From Lentisphaeria bacterium (GTDB taxonomy: Bacteria; Verrucomicrobiota; Lentisphaeria; Victivallales; Victivallaceae), in assembly GCA_017457105.1 (NCBI GenBank), contig JAFTIA010000025.1, positions 1 to 44,828 on the forward strand: 44,828 nucleotides of DNA. The letters are read 5' to 3'. The notes under the pieces are model-generated. The model was not told the origin of the DNA. It did not search any database and saw only the letters and a program-made list of their open reading frames with translations. Shown in pieces: positions 7,292 to 16,030 of this stretch (positions within the stretch are counted from its first letter, which is position 1; the number at the start of each line of letters is the position of its first letter). The translations under genes were made by a program, and so were the position numbers.

Positions 7292-9288
7292 TTTTTCACC
7301 TCCACAGTTTTGGTTGCGGCGGGTGTTTTTTGGATGCTTTCACTCTGCCCGCCACAGAAGAAATAACCCCAGAACAGCATCAGGATCAATGCAGTTACCA
7401 TAATAAGGATATAAAGATGAAGCAGCCCTGATTGCAGGATACGCACCTTTACCGCCGCCGTCCCGAATGCGTGGAAAACTGGGACCCAGAAGCGTTTTGC
7501 CGCCGGATCCGCCGTGGTGATGCGGATGCCGGCTTCTTTCGGGAAAAAGTCCCGGGGCGGCAGTACCTCTTTGCGCCAGCCCGTGAGGCGATGCAGGAAA
7601 TCGCTCAAGGGTTGACTGAAAGCCGTTGCTGTATATTCCATCCGGGCATCCGGGGCGGCATAACCGCAGTCCCAGGTCCCCCGGACTGTGACTTCCCGGT
7701 TGCGCATCAAAAGACTCCGCAGAAATTGAAGGAGCACAAAAAATCCCGTGACGATCAGAGCAAAAATGCTCAATTTATACAGTAATTCCTGCAATTCCGC
7801 TACCGGCACTCCCAAATGGCAGGGGCGGACGCCCAGTGCATCGGTGATGACAGGGATCAAATATGCGCAGACATTTCCGGCAAGAAAGATCATTGCCAGA
7901 CTGAGCAGGGTAAAGATAAAGGGCGGTAAATCCATGGAGAGCGGGGCCTGCGAGGCATCTGCAGCCTCCCGGGTACGGGGTTCGCCCAGAAAGATCCCGC
8001 CAATGGCTTTGGAAAACGCCCCGGCCGCAATGCCACCCACCAGTGCCAGCGTGATCATGGTCAGAAGAGATGAGAAAAAGACCGGCGTTCCGGTTCCGGA
8101 GATGATCCCGTAATATGCCGCCGCATAAATCAGGAATTCCCCGAGGAATCCGTTGAAAGGCGGGATCCCGGAAATGGAGATCCCGGAAAATGCAAAAAGC
8201 CATCCGGTCCGGGGCATACGCTTCATCAGCCCTCCCATGCGGTCCATATTCAGTGTGCCGGTAGCTTTGTAAACTGTTCCGGCAAGCATGAAAAGACTTC
8301 CTTTCAGCAGCATGTGGTTCAGCAGATGGAGCAGTGCCCCGCAGAACCCGGCTGCCGCCATCATGGAATTCCCTGCATTTATTCCCAGAAACCCGAGTCC
8401 AAGTCCGATGCAGATGATGCCTATATTTTCAATGCTGGAATAGGCAAGAAGCCGCTTGAGATTGCTTTGGGCAGTTGCGGCAATAATACCAAAGAGCGCT
8501 CCGGCAAGACCGCAGAAAAGCAGTGTCCAGCCGATGATATTATCCGGGATATTGATCATGTGGTGAAAGCGCAGAACTCCATAAAGTCCCAGTTTGATCA
8601 TGGCAGCAGACATGACTGCCGAAACCGGTGCCGGTGCCGCCGGATGTGCTTCCGGGAGCCAGATATGCAGAAAAGGCAGCCCTGCTTTCAGGCCGAATCC
8701 GATCAGCAGCAGTGCAAACAGAATTGCCGGAGAAATCTCCCGGCCTGCAAAAACAAAGAACCCGATCAGGAACAACGCCCCTGCTTCGCATGCCAACAGA
8801 TAGATCCATGCCGCCTGACGGGTCAGTTTTGAACGGTATTCAAAGGCTACCAGCGCAAAACTCATCGTTCCCATCAGTTCCCACGCCAGCAGGAATGTCA
8901 GCGGTGTCCGGACCAGTGTCACCAGCGTCATGGAGGCGAGAGTCATGTTGAAAAAGAACCAGTAATTGCCGCTCTTGCCGTGGTCGTGACCTTTCAGATA
9001 GGCGGGGGAATGGATGGCCGCCGCGCCGCCGACCAGCAGGACCGGCAGCAGAAAAAAAGCGGAAAGATTGTCAAAATTCAAATAGATCCCGTATAAGTCA
9101 CTGCTTGCCGGTACTGTATCCGGCAAAAAGCGCATTACTACGGAAAGCATCCCCGAAAAAGCTCCGGCAAGAGCCCCGGTTCTGCCGATCCATGCAGGGA
9201 GCTGCGGATTCCCGTGGCGGTTGCATAGAAGTGCCGCAAAGCCGCTTCCTGCAAAAATAAATATGGAAAACAGGAGAACATTGATCAT
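7288..9288 (-). CDS. hyfB: HyfB-like antiporter-type membrane subunit
   Basis: A 666-residue membrane protein, close to E. coli HyfB (672). The start at 9288 has AAGGA upstream; a longer frame to 9342 has no ribosome binding site and runs through a structured leader. About 16 hydrophobic segments are present. Conserved charges include Glu in AWELMGTMSF, and Lys and His in GLKAGLPFLHIWLPEAH. The C-terminal third contains the HyfB-specific extension, including MRNREVTVRGTWDCGY and a final helix. It is the first gene of the operon and directly follows a long leader with its own promoter. Confidence 0.9.
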   Translation of the reverse strand: MINVLLFSIFIFAGSGFAALLCNRHGNPQLPAWIGRTGALAGAFSGMLSVVMRFLPDTVPASSDLYGIYLNFDNLSAFFLLPVLLVGGAAAIHSPAYLKGHDHGKSGNYWFFFNMTLASMTLVTLVRTPLTFLLAWELMGTMSFALVAFEYRSKLTRQAAWIYLLACEAGALFLIGFFVFAGREISPAILFALLLIGFGLKAGLPFLHIWLPEAHPAAPAPVSAVMSAAMIKLGLYGVLRFHHMINIPDNIIGWTLLFCGLAGALFGIIAATAQSNLKRLLAYSSIENIGIICIGLGLGFLGINAGNSMMAAAGFCGALLHLLNHMLLKGSLFMLAGTVYKATGTLNMDRMGGLMKRMPRTGWLFAFSGISISGIPPFNGFLGEFLIYAAAYYGIISGTGTPVFFSSLLTMITLALVGGIAAGAFSKAIGGIFLGEPRTREAADASQAPLSMDLPPFIFTLLSLAMIFLAGNVCAYLIPVITDALGVRPCHLGVPVAELQELLYKLSIFALIVTGFFVLLQFLRSLLMRNREVTVRGTWDCGYAAPDARMEYTATAFSQPLSDFLHRLTGWRKEVLPPRDFFPKEAGIRITTADPAAKRFWVPVFHAFGTAAVKVRILQSGLLHLYILIMVTALILMLFWGYFFCGGQSESIQKTPAATKTVEVKK

Positions 9289-9302
9289 ATTTTTATTCCT
9301 TG

Positions 9303-9525
9303 AAAAAAAGGTTTGTCCGGTGGGATGCGCCTGTAAATGCAATTTGATAGCGGCGGCAGTCCCATTCCGGTAACTCCGACACTGTTCAGAGAAGGGAATG
9401 AAGCGTCTTGAACGACTGGATCACCGGATCTTGAGCAGAGTCACTCGCAGAAACTTACGGAAATCTTTACAGTTCAACGCCTCCTGGTGTACATTTTATA
9501 TCCAAAAAAAATCGCAAAACGAAAA
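9303..9525 (-). ncRNA. Structured 5' leader of the Ehr operon (possible cis-regulatory RNA)
   Basis: About 235 nt of untranslated leader lies between the promoter and hyfB. Two long-range helices are visible. The distal one pairs 9403-9406 and 9409-9413 with 9472-9480 (GCGT plus TGAAC against GTTCA plus ACGC). The proximal one pairs 9317-9331 with 9352-9370 (4+5+2+4 base pairs with small bulges). After the proximal hairpin the transcript reads seven bases and then seven U (9309-9303), just before the AAGGA site. This could be an attenuator or a translation control element. I do not recognise a known riboswitch class. Confidence 0.45.
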
Positions 9526-9531
9526 CTGTAT

Positions 9532-9560
9532 AATATACACCCGATTGCCTTAAATTTCAA
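9532..9560 (-). promoter_or_regulatory. Promoter of the Ehr (hyf-like) operon
   Basis: On the minus strand TTGAAA (9560-9555) and TATATT (9537-9532) are separated by 17 bp. Expected transcription start is near 9525. This matches other good promoters in the window. Confidence 0.65.
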
Positions 9561-9599
9561 TGATGTAAAAACAGTTCGGCTACAGTTTTCTGCCGGATA

Positions 9600-10970
9600 T
9601 CAACCCTGCAGCTCTTTCCGGAACATTTGGTAGGTGCTTTCCCAGCCGCCTCTGCATTCCACAAAGAGTGCTGCTTCCGCAAAATTGCCGCTGCGCCGCT
9701 CTTTGATGAAGGAAGCAAGGGAAATCAATCTCTGATACCATCCTGTGATGGGCGTGTGATTTTTTACGCCGTCTGCATCGCTTACCTGATGCAGGTGCAT
9801 GGTCACGATTTCCCCTTTCAGCATTTCGTACCACTGGGAAAGGGAATAGCGCGGGTAAAATACATCGTTGTTCCGGGCATGGCCGATATCCAGTACCGCA
9901 CCGATCTTCTGTTCCGGCAGTCTTGCGCGTACTGCCCGGATCATTTGCAGCTGTTCCGGCGGCGTGTAACCGAAACGCCGTTCAAATTCTGTTTCTCCAT
10001 CACGCATGTGCATATTTTCGATGCCGAACACTGCCTGCGGGGCGGCGGCAAAGGTTTTTGCGTACAGATCTGCCATGCGGTTGAAGTTTTTTTCATCCAG
10101 CATTTCCCGCAGAGAGGCTTTGGGAACATGGGCTGTAAAACGGGTCGCCCCGAGGTCAGTCCCCCAGCGGACGATCTCCGCAGCTTTATCCGGATTTTCA
10201 AAGGAAATATCCGGGAGATGGATGGAGATCTCCCCTTTTGTCGTTTGCAGATAATGTTCCGCCGGGCTCTTTGCATCGGAGAGTTTATGTAAAATTTCCA
10301 CTTTGGGGACATTCAACTCTTCTGCTCTGCGGAGTTCCTCTGCGGCATTTACCTTGACGGCGACTCCTATCTGCCGGAAGAGGGTCTCTTTTTCCTCTCT
10401 GCTCCAATCGTCAATGGAGAACCCGGGGAGAACGGCTTCTGTGCGGCAGACCCGGTTGTTTTGGATCTCAAAAAATGCCACAGCCGGGGGCCCGCCAAGG
10501 ACTTTGTCCGGATCCAGCCCGCGGACCGCTTCGAGTTTATTTTCCCGGATATCCCGGTGTTTGTGACCGCAAATCACCAGATCCACGCCTGCGGGAGCCT
10601 CCATGGGGCGGTGAGCTGCCAATATCCGGAATTTCCCGGAGGGGGGCGGTGCATCCGGCAGAGTTTCCAGAGAAAACACTTCCACATCCTTTGATTGATA
10701 AACACCGGCAAAGCTGATTTTTTCTTCAAAGCCGGGGATCTCTTCCTCGGTATTGCCCCGGGTGATGATGGCGGGGCAGGGGAGATTTTTCATTTCCCGG
10801 ATCATGCGGTCTCCGGCGCGGATGGCACCGGCTTTTGCCATATCGCCGGCCAGGATCACCAGATCCGCCCGGGTGTCCCGGCAGATTTGCAGAGATTGTT
10901 GCAGAACATCTTCGTGCATCAAAGGCGGATCATCGGGAAAATGCAGGTCGGCTAATACAGCTATTTTCAT
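9600..10970 (-). CDS. Metallophosphoesterase fused to sugar isomerase/epimerase-like TIM barrel
   Basis: A 456-residue two-domain protein. Residues 1-~175 are a calcineurin-like phosphoesterase: ADLH (Asp8, His10), AGDM (Asp43), AAH (His120) and GHKH (136-139) are metal-site motifs. The usual GNH is GNT (72-74), so one metal or catalytic histidine is missing. Residues ~190-456 look like a xylose-isomerase-like TIM barrel (AP endonuclease 2 family), with FGIENMHM, AVLDIGHARN, TMHLHQVSD and FVECRGG carrying the expected Glu, Asp and His metal ligands. Neither domain has a signal peptide, so it is cytoplasmic. Substrate is unknown. It is transcribed alone, divergently from the GH35 gene. Confidence 0.8.
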   Translation of the reverse strand: MKIAVLADLHFPDDPPLMHEDVLQQSLQICRDTRADLVILAGDMAKAGAIRAGDRMIREMKNLPCPAIITRGNTEEEIPGFEEKISFAGVYQSKDVEVFSLETLPDAPPPSGKFRILAAHRPMEAPAGVDLVICGHKHRDIRENKLEAVRGLDPDKVLGGPPAVAFFEIQNNRVCRTEAVLPGFSIDDWSREEKETLFRQIGVAVKVNAAEELRRAEELNVPKVEILHKLSDAKSPAEHYLQTTKGEISIHLPDISFENPDKAAEIVRWGTDLGATRFTAHVPKASLREMLDEKNFNRMADLYAKTFAAAPQAVFGIENMHMRDGETEFERRFGYTPPEQLQMIRAVRARLPEQKIGAVLDIGHARNNDVFYPRYSLSQWYEMLKGEIVTMHLHQVSDADGVKNHTPITGWYQRLISLASFIKERRSGNFAEAALFVECRGGWESTYQMFRKELQG

Positions 10971-10993
10971 GGTAAACTTCTCCTTTGACAGGC

Positions 10994-11022
10994 AATTTAC
11001 ATGATTTTTGTCGATTTTTCAA
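10994..11022 (-). promoter_or_regulatory. Promoter of the metallophosphoesterase-TIM barrel gene
   Basis: On the minus strand TTGAAA (11022-11017) is followed after 17 bp by TAAATT (10999-10994). An AAGGAG ribosome binding site precedes the ATG at 10970. Confidence 0.5.
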
Positions 11023-11096
11023 GCTGAATGGTTTGTTTTTTGCCCGGATGGATGTAAACTGTAATATCGTTTTTTTTTGTAAGGAGAATACCGATC

Positions 11097-12878
11097 ATGC
11101 AATTTGCCATAAAAAATAACAGAGTTCTGCTGGATGATCAGGACTTTGTTCTGTTGTCCGGTGCCATCCATTATTTCCGCACTCTGCCGGAACAGTGGTG
11201 CGAGCGGTTGCAAATGCTGAAATCCTGCGGGTTCAATGCGGTGGAAACGTATGTTGCATGGCATTTGCACGAAAAAAAGGAGGGGGTTTTTGATTTTTCC
11301 GGACGCCTTGACCTTGCCGCTTTTATCCGTCTGGCGCAGGCAATGGGCCTCCTGGTGATCCTGCGTCCCGGGCCGTATATTTGTTCGGAATGTGATCTGG
11401 GAGGAATGCCCGGGTGGCTTCTGGGCAAACCGGGCATCCGGCTCCGCTGTTCCAATACTGTTTTTCTGGAATACGCCCGGCGTTATTTGCGGGAAGTTAT
11501 GGCGCAAGTCCGTCCCCTGCTTTGCACCAATGGCGGCCCGGTGATCGCCATTCAGGTGGAAAATGAATACGGAAGTTACGGCAGGGACAAAGCCTATTTG
11601 CGTGCCATTGCCGACTGTATCCGGGAAAATGGCGGCGATGTTCAGCTTTTTACATCTGACGGTGCTGCAGAAGTTCTGCTGGATGCCGGGACACTGCCGG
11701 ATATACCGGCCACGGTCAATTACCGCAACCATCCCCGGCAGAATCTGTCTGTATTTGCCGGGATCGACACCGGCTATGCCAACGCCCCTGTGACCATGGA
11801 ACTCTGGAACGGCAAAGCGTGGCACTGGGGGAAAACGCCTTTCCATCATGATGAGGAGGAAGTGGCACAGGATTACCGGGAAATTCTGGAAGACGGCAGT
11901 TCGGTCAACAGTTACATGTTTCACGGCGGAACCAATTTCGGCTTTACCAGCGGAGCCAATTTTTTCGGCGGTCAATACTGTCCGCTTCTGACCAGTTATG
12001 AGGTGGATTCTCTGCTGGATGAGGGGGGCAATCCCACGGAGAAATACATTGCTGTCCAGCGGGTGATGGAGGAATTCCGCCCCGGGTCCACTGCTCCTGC
12101 AAGCCGGAATCCAGCCCGGGCTTATCCGGAAATACGCTGTACCGGATTTGTACCGTTGAGCGATGTGCTGGATCAGGTATCTGCTCCCGTACATCTTCCC
12201 CTGCCGGAACCTATGGAATATTTCGGACAGAGTTTCGGTTTTATCCATTACAAAACAACCATACAACCTTTCCAGAGCGGGAGTTACATCTTCCGGGAGA
12301 TGCGGGATCGTGCCATGGTGTTTTTGAATGGTGCGCCGGTTGCCACGGTGTACCGCAATGATGGGGATCAAAAGGTATATTTGAATGTTCAGGAGCCGGA
12401 CAGTACTCTGGAGATTCTTGTGGAAAATATGGGCCGGATCAATTACGGGACGGAAATGGAAAAGGAAACCCGGGGGATGCGGAGTTTTATGCTGGAAAAC
12501 GGCAACCGGCAACTGGGAGAATGGGAAGTCCGGCCTCTGCCGCTGGAGGAGGATTGGGCGAAATTCCCCTTCCGGGAACTGGAAGCATTTTCTGCGGTAC
12601 CGGGTTTTTACCGGGCAGTGCTGACGGTGGAGGAAGAGCCTCTGGATACCTGGCTTGAGTTCCCTGCCGGGATCCGGGGATATGTGCAGGTCAACGGTTT
12701 CAATATCGGCCGCTATTGGCACATCGGCCCCCAGCGGACACTTTATATCCCCCGGCCGCTTTTGCGGAAAGGGGAAAATGAGATCACCGTTTTTGAACTC
12801 CATGGACTCCGTTCACCGGTATTGCGATTCAGCGATCACCGGATCTTGGACCCCATGGCCCCCATGCCTGCAGAATAA
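11097..12878 (+). CDS. Beta-galactosidase, glycoside hydrolase family 35
   Basis: A 593-residue enzyme releasing terminal beta-galactose. The start has AAGGAG upstream. The GH35 TIM barrel covers ~1-330: GAIHYFR, GFNAVETYVAWHLHE and LRPGPYICSECDLGG are family hallmarks. Acid/base Glu157 lies in QVENEYG and the nucleophile Glu235 in TMELWNG. The C-terminal beta-sandwich domains contain NGFNIGRYWHIGPQ, typical of GH35. No signal peptide is visible, so it acts on imported oligosaccharides. The gene opens a cluster with an M55 peptidase 17 bp downstream, then a GH78-like enzyme and a GNAT protein. Confidence 0.93.
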   Translation: MQFAIKNNRVLLDDQDFVLLSGAIHYFRTLPEQWCERLQMLKSCGFNAVETYVAWHLHEKKEGVFDFSGRLDLAAFIRLAQAMGLLVILRPGPYICSECDLGGMPGWLLGKPGIRLRCSNTVFLEYARRYLREVMAQVRPLLCTNGGPVIAIQVENEYGSYGRDKAYLRAIADCIRENGGDVQLFTSDGAAEVLLDAGTLPDIPATVNYRNHPRQNLSVFAGIDTGYANAPVTMELWNGKAWHWGKTPFHHDEEEVAQDYREILEDGSSVNSYMFHGGTNFGFTSGANFFGGQYCPLLTSYEVDSLLDEGGNPTEKYIAVQRVMEEFRPGSTAPASRNPARAYPEIRCTGFVPLSDVLDQVSAPVHLPLPEPMEYFGQSFGFIHYKTTIQPFQSGSYIFREMRDRAMVFLNGAPVATVYRNDGDQKVYLNVQEPDSTLEILVENMGRINYGTEMEKETRGMRSFMLENGNRQLGEWEVRPLPLEEDWAKFPFRELEAFSAVPGFYRAVLTVEEEPLDTWLEFPAGIRGYVQVNGFNIGRYWHIGPQRTLYIPRPLLRKGENEITVFELHGLRSPVLRFSDHRILDPMAPMPAE

Positions 12879-12895
12879 AACGAAGGAGTTGTTCC

Positions 12896-13744
12896 ATGAA
12901 AGTGATGATTTTGACGGATTTGGAAGGCCCGTCCGGCGTCAACGGCCGTTCGGACGGTATTGGCAACACCATCGTGAACTGCCCCGCAGCGGAGGCCGCT
13001 CTGGTGCAGGAGGTGAATGCCTGCTGCGAAGGACTGGTTGCCGCCGGAGCCGATGAGATCGTGGTGCTGGACGGGCATGGCGGCAGTAACAATATTGATA
13101 TTTTTCAGTTACACCCGGCGGCATCGCTGATGCAGCTTGGCGGTCAGCAGCCGGTGTGCTGGATCGACAGCTCCTACGATGCCTTTGTGATGATCGGCGC
13201 CCATTGTATGCACTCCACTCTCGGGCATATGTCCCACTCATACAACAGTCATGGTACGGCCCGTCTGACACTGAACGGCCGGGAGATCGGGGAAATCGGT
13301 CTGGGCGCACGGATCGGGGCATATTTCGGCGTGCCGCTCATCCTTGTTTCCGGGGATCAGGCGGCGTGCCGGGAAGCGGAGCAGGAAATCGGTCCGGAAG
13401 TTGTTACCGTACAGGTCAAGGAGGCATGGAGCCGTTATACCGCGATCAATTATTCGCCGGAAAAAGTTCACCGGCTGCTGCGTGACGGCGCGGAGGCCGC
13501 ACTGAAAAAACTGCCGGAAATACCCTGTCTGCCCATGGAGAAACATTACGGAATGACCAAGCACTTCATGTGTCCCAACCAGGCATTCCCGCTGGAAATG
13601 ACCGGCGGCAAACGGCTGGATGAATGTACGGTGCAATTTGAAAGTGATGATTTGATCGACCTTGTGGCGCAGAGTTACGGCTGGGCGGCCGGTGTTCATA
13701 ACCGGAAATATGGTATTTCGCCCGAATGGGTTTTTCGCGGGTGA
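12896..13744 (+). CDS. M55 family D-aminopeptidase (DppA-like)
   Basis: A 282-residue zinc peptidase related to Bacillus DppA, which splits D-amino acid peptides such as D-Ala-D-Ala. AAGGAG precedes the start. The metal-binding set is in place: Asp8 and Glu10 (TDLEG), His61 (DGHGG), His103 (GAHCM), His114 (HMSHS) and Glu133. SYNSHGTAR is also typical of the family. There is no signal peptide, so it is cytoplasmic. It lies between two glycoside hydrolases, which suggests a role in breaking down peptidoglycan- or glycopeptide-derived material. That link is inferred from context only. Confidence 0.9.
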   Translation: MKVMILTDLEGPSGVNGRSDGIGNTIVNCPAAEAALVQEVNACCEGLVAAGADEIVVLDGHGGSNNIDIFQLHPAASLMQLGGQQPVCWIDSSYDAFVMIGAHCMHSTLGHMSHSYNSHGTARLTLNGREIGEIGLGARIGAYFGVPLILVSGDQAACREAEQEIGPEVVTVQVKEAWSRYTAINYSPEKVHRLLRDGAEAALKKLPEIPCLPMEKHYGMTKHFMCPNQAFPLEMTGGKRLDECTVQFESDDLIDLVAQSYGWAAGVHNRKYGISPEWVFRG

Positions 13745-13773
13745 CGGATTTGCGGGAAGGTGAGGTAATACAG

Positions 13774-15438
13774 ATGCGAAAGTATGCTTCAACCCGAGAT
13801 GAGCGGGTGACGGATTTTGTGTTTGCGGAGCGGATCGTTGTTCAGAAAGATTGTTCCGGCGGTGAAACTTTTTGCGGGAAACACTCCTGTCAGGCCATTG
13901 CCACGGATAAGGCGTTTTGCGTTTTGCAGCCGGGGGGATGGGTGGTCTTTGACTTCGGTCGGGAACTGCATGGGGGGATCGACATTGTCTCCGGCTGGCT
14001 GGGAGAGATGGAGCGGGAGATCCTTGTGTCCTTCGGGGAATCGGTGATGGAAACTTTCAGCCATCCTGCCCATGGGCACGCGGTGCATGAATTCCGCCAG
14101 AAGATATCTTCCAGTGCCGCAAACGCTTGCGGTGATTTGGGGTTCCGGTTCGTCAAGCTGGAAAATGTGGAAGATAAACCCTTGCCGCTCCGGGGGCTCC
14201 GGGGCAGGTTTGTTCACCGGGAAATGACACGGGCCGCAGAATTTCACTGCTCCGATCCTTTGCTGTCAAAGATTTGGGAGACTGCCGTTTATACGCTGGA
14301 ACTGTGTATGCAGGATTTCGTCTGGGACGGGATCAAGCGGGACCGTTTGGTGTGGATGGGGGATTTGTATCCGGAAGTCATCACCGCCGCCAGTGTATTC
14401 GGGAAACAGCCTGTTATCGAAAAAAGCATGGATTTTCTGCGGGATAGTACCCCGTTGCCGGAAGTGATCAACGGGATCACCTCTTACTCTATGTGGTGGA
14501 TCCTTGGGCATCGGGCGTGGTTCCGGCATTTCGGCGATACCGCCTATTTGCAGATGCAGAAAGGGTATCTGCTTGAATTGCTGGATGTGTTTGCCGGAAT
14601 GGTTGATGAAAAAGGTTTTTTCCGCCCGGCAGATGACCGTTTGCTGATCGACTGGGCGACCGGGATGACGGATCAGGCGGTTTTGCGTGCCGGTCTGCAC
14701 GGACTGCTCTGCACCACCTTTGCGGCCGGGGCGGATCTGTGCGCAGTTCTGGGGGAACCGGCGATGGCTTCACGCTGCCGGGAACTTGCCGGGAAAATGC
14801 GGCAGTGTCCGGCGGAACTTTCTTTCAGTACTGCCGGGAATGCTTTTCAGGTACTTGCCGGGCAGTGTCCGGCTGGGGTTGTTTATGAAAAGGCGTACCG
14901 GGGGAAACTTCCGGATGGCTTATCCACCTTCCTCGGCTGTTTCCCGCTGGATGTCTGCGCCGGAGCAGGGCACCGGCAGGAGGCTCTGGATTTGATCCGT
15001 CAATACTGGGGCGGCATGCTGCAAACCGGGGCAACGACTTTCTGGGAACACTTTGATGTGGCGTGGCTCAAAAAAGGTGGGCGTATTGATGAATTCATCC
15101 CGGCGGGGGAATATGATATTCACGGCGAAAACGGCGAAGGCTGTTTTACCGGTTACCGGAACAGTTTGTGCCACGGCTGGTCTTCTCTTCCGGCGGAATG
15201 GCTGCTGCGGCAGGTGTGCGGCATTGCGCCTTTGAATGCCCGGACGGTGCGATTTGCGCCGGATCTCTGCGGGTTGCAGGAAGCCTCCTGCGTGTGGCAG
15301 AGTGCATTGGGCCCCGTGCGGGTGCATCTTGCAAAAGATCAGCAAACCATTGAAGTTCCGGAGGGGATGGAAGTGGTGGACTGCCGGGGGCAGAATGTGA
15401 TGAATGCCCTGCCGGATTTTGAAGGAAATCCGCTGTGA
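13774..15438 (+). CDS. Alpha-L-rhamnosidase-like six-hairpin glycosidase (GH78-type)
   Basis: A 554-residue protein. The ATG at 13774 has GGTGAGG eight bases upstream and was preferred over 13726, which overlaps the previous gene. The six-hairpin (alpha/alpha)6 barrel spans ~170-500. The GH78 signature is seen as WDGIKRDRLVWMGDLYPE, followed by the aromatic-rich MWWILGHRAWF. A beta-sandwich precedes it and a short beta domain follows. It lacks a signal peptide. The usual GH78 protein is larger (>700 residues), so this is a short form lacking extra N-terminal domains. Specificity for rhamnose is likely but unproven. Confidence 0.75.
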   Translation: MRKYASTRDERVTDFVFAERIVVQKDCSGGETFCGKHSCQAIATDKAFCVLQPGGWVVFDFGRELHGGIDIVSGWLGEMEREILVSFGESVMETFSHPAHGHAVHEFRQKISSSAANACGDLGFRFVKLENVEDKPLPLRGLRGRFVHREMTRAAEFHCSDPLLSKIWETAVYTLELCMQDFVWDGIKRDRLVWMGDLYPEVITAASVFGKQPVIEKSMDFLRDSTPLPEVINGITSYSMWWILGHRAWFRHFGDTAYLQMQKGYLLELLDVFAGMVDEKGFFRPADDRLLIDWATGMTDQAVLRAGLHGLLCTTFAAGADLCAVLGEPAMASRCRELAGKMRQCPAELSFSTAGNAFQVLAGQCPAGVVYEKAYRGKLPDGLSTFLGCFPLDVCAGAGHRQEALDLIRQYWGGMLQTGATTFWEHFDVAWLKKGGRIDEFIPAGEYDIHGENGEGCFTGYRNSLCHGWSSLPAEWLLRQVCGIAPLNARTVRFAPDLCGLQEASCVWQSALGPVRVHLAKDQQTIEVPEGMEVVDCRGQNVMNALPDFEGNPL

Positions 15439-15983
15439 GGGAGATGCTTCTTTGCCGCCGCCCATCTGCTGAATTGCTTCCGGCCTATCTGGATTTCTGC
15501 CGGGAGTGCTGGGGGCATGTGCATGATGATTATCTGCTGAATGATCCGGCAGAATACGCCTCGTGGCGGGAAACGCTGCTGCAGGAGTTGGCAGAACATG
15601 AGGCAGGAGCCGGACTTGCTCCGGGGCTGATGCCCTCGGTCCGGTTCTGGATCATGACGGGAACGGTGTGCATCGGAGCGGCGGATATCCGGCTGAAATT
15701 GAACGATGCTCTGCGGAACTACGGCGGCCATCTGGGATTGGTGATACGGCCGTCATGCCGGGGGATGGGATACAGTAAAAGAGTGAACCATCTTCTGCTG
15801 GAGGAGGCGGTCAAACTGGGGCTGGATGAATTGCTGATCACCTGTGTGGACGCAAATACGGCGGCGAAACAGTCTTTACGCAGTATTCCCGGCATCCGGG
15901 AAGAGGCAGGGGCGGCGGTTTTTCAGGGGGAACTCCGCCGGATCTGCCGTTTTTACTGGAAAAATCCCGGGGAGAAGTTTTAA
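15435..15983 (+). CDS. GNAT-family N-acetyltransferase
   Basis: A 182-residue protein. A GTG start overlaps the stop of the rhamnosidase-like gene (GTGA), with GAAGGA upstream, so the two are translationally coupled. The acetyl-CoA loop is RPSCRGMGYSK (R-x-x-G-x-G/A type), following the beta-strand HLGLVI. The segment ITCVDANTAAKQSL matches the late GNAT motif. The acceptor substrate is unknown; it may be a sugar or peptide product of the preceding enzymes. Confidence 0.8.
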   Translation: MREMLLCRRPSAELLPAYLDFCRECWGHVHDDYLLNDPAEYASWRETLLQELAEHEAGAGLAPGLMPSVRFWIMTGTVCIGAADIRLKLNDALRNYGGHLGLVIRPSCRGMGYSKRVNHLLLEEAVKLGLDELLITCVDANTAAKQSLRSIPGIREEAGAAVFQGELRRICRFYWKNPGEKF

Positions 15984-16002
15984 AAAAAGTAAGAATTTCC
16001 AC

Positions 16003-16030
16003 TTGCTTTTTTTTGCGGAAATGTTAGATT
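16003..16030 (+). promoter_or_regulatory. Putative rubrerythrin promoter
   Basis: TTGCTT (16003-16008), a 16-bp spacer, then TAGATT (16025-16030). It sits about 85 bp before the rubrerythrin start. The match to consensus is moderate. Confidence 0.4.

Noticed and set aside
1882..9288. A functional [NiFe] hydrogenase or formate hydrogenlyase
   Set aside because: Both CxxC nickel-binding pairs are absent from the large subunit and no formate dehydrogenase or maturation gene is next to the operon.
9303..9525. Known riboswitch (cobalamin, glycine, THF, Moco)
   Set aside because: None of the conserved core sequences that I know for these classes is visible.
11019..12803. Long open frame antisense to the GH35 gene
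   Set aside because: It has no protein-family features and mirrors a clear GH35 gene. Similar long antisense frames at 128-1744, 18647-20578, 21507-22808, 23486-25759, 26794-29040 and 32562-34373 were dropped for the same reason; GC-rich third positions create them.
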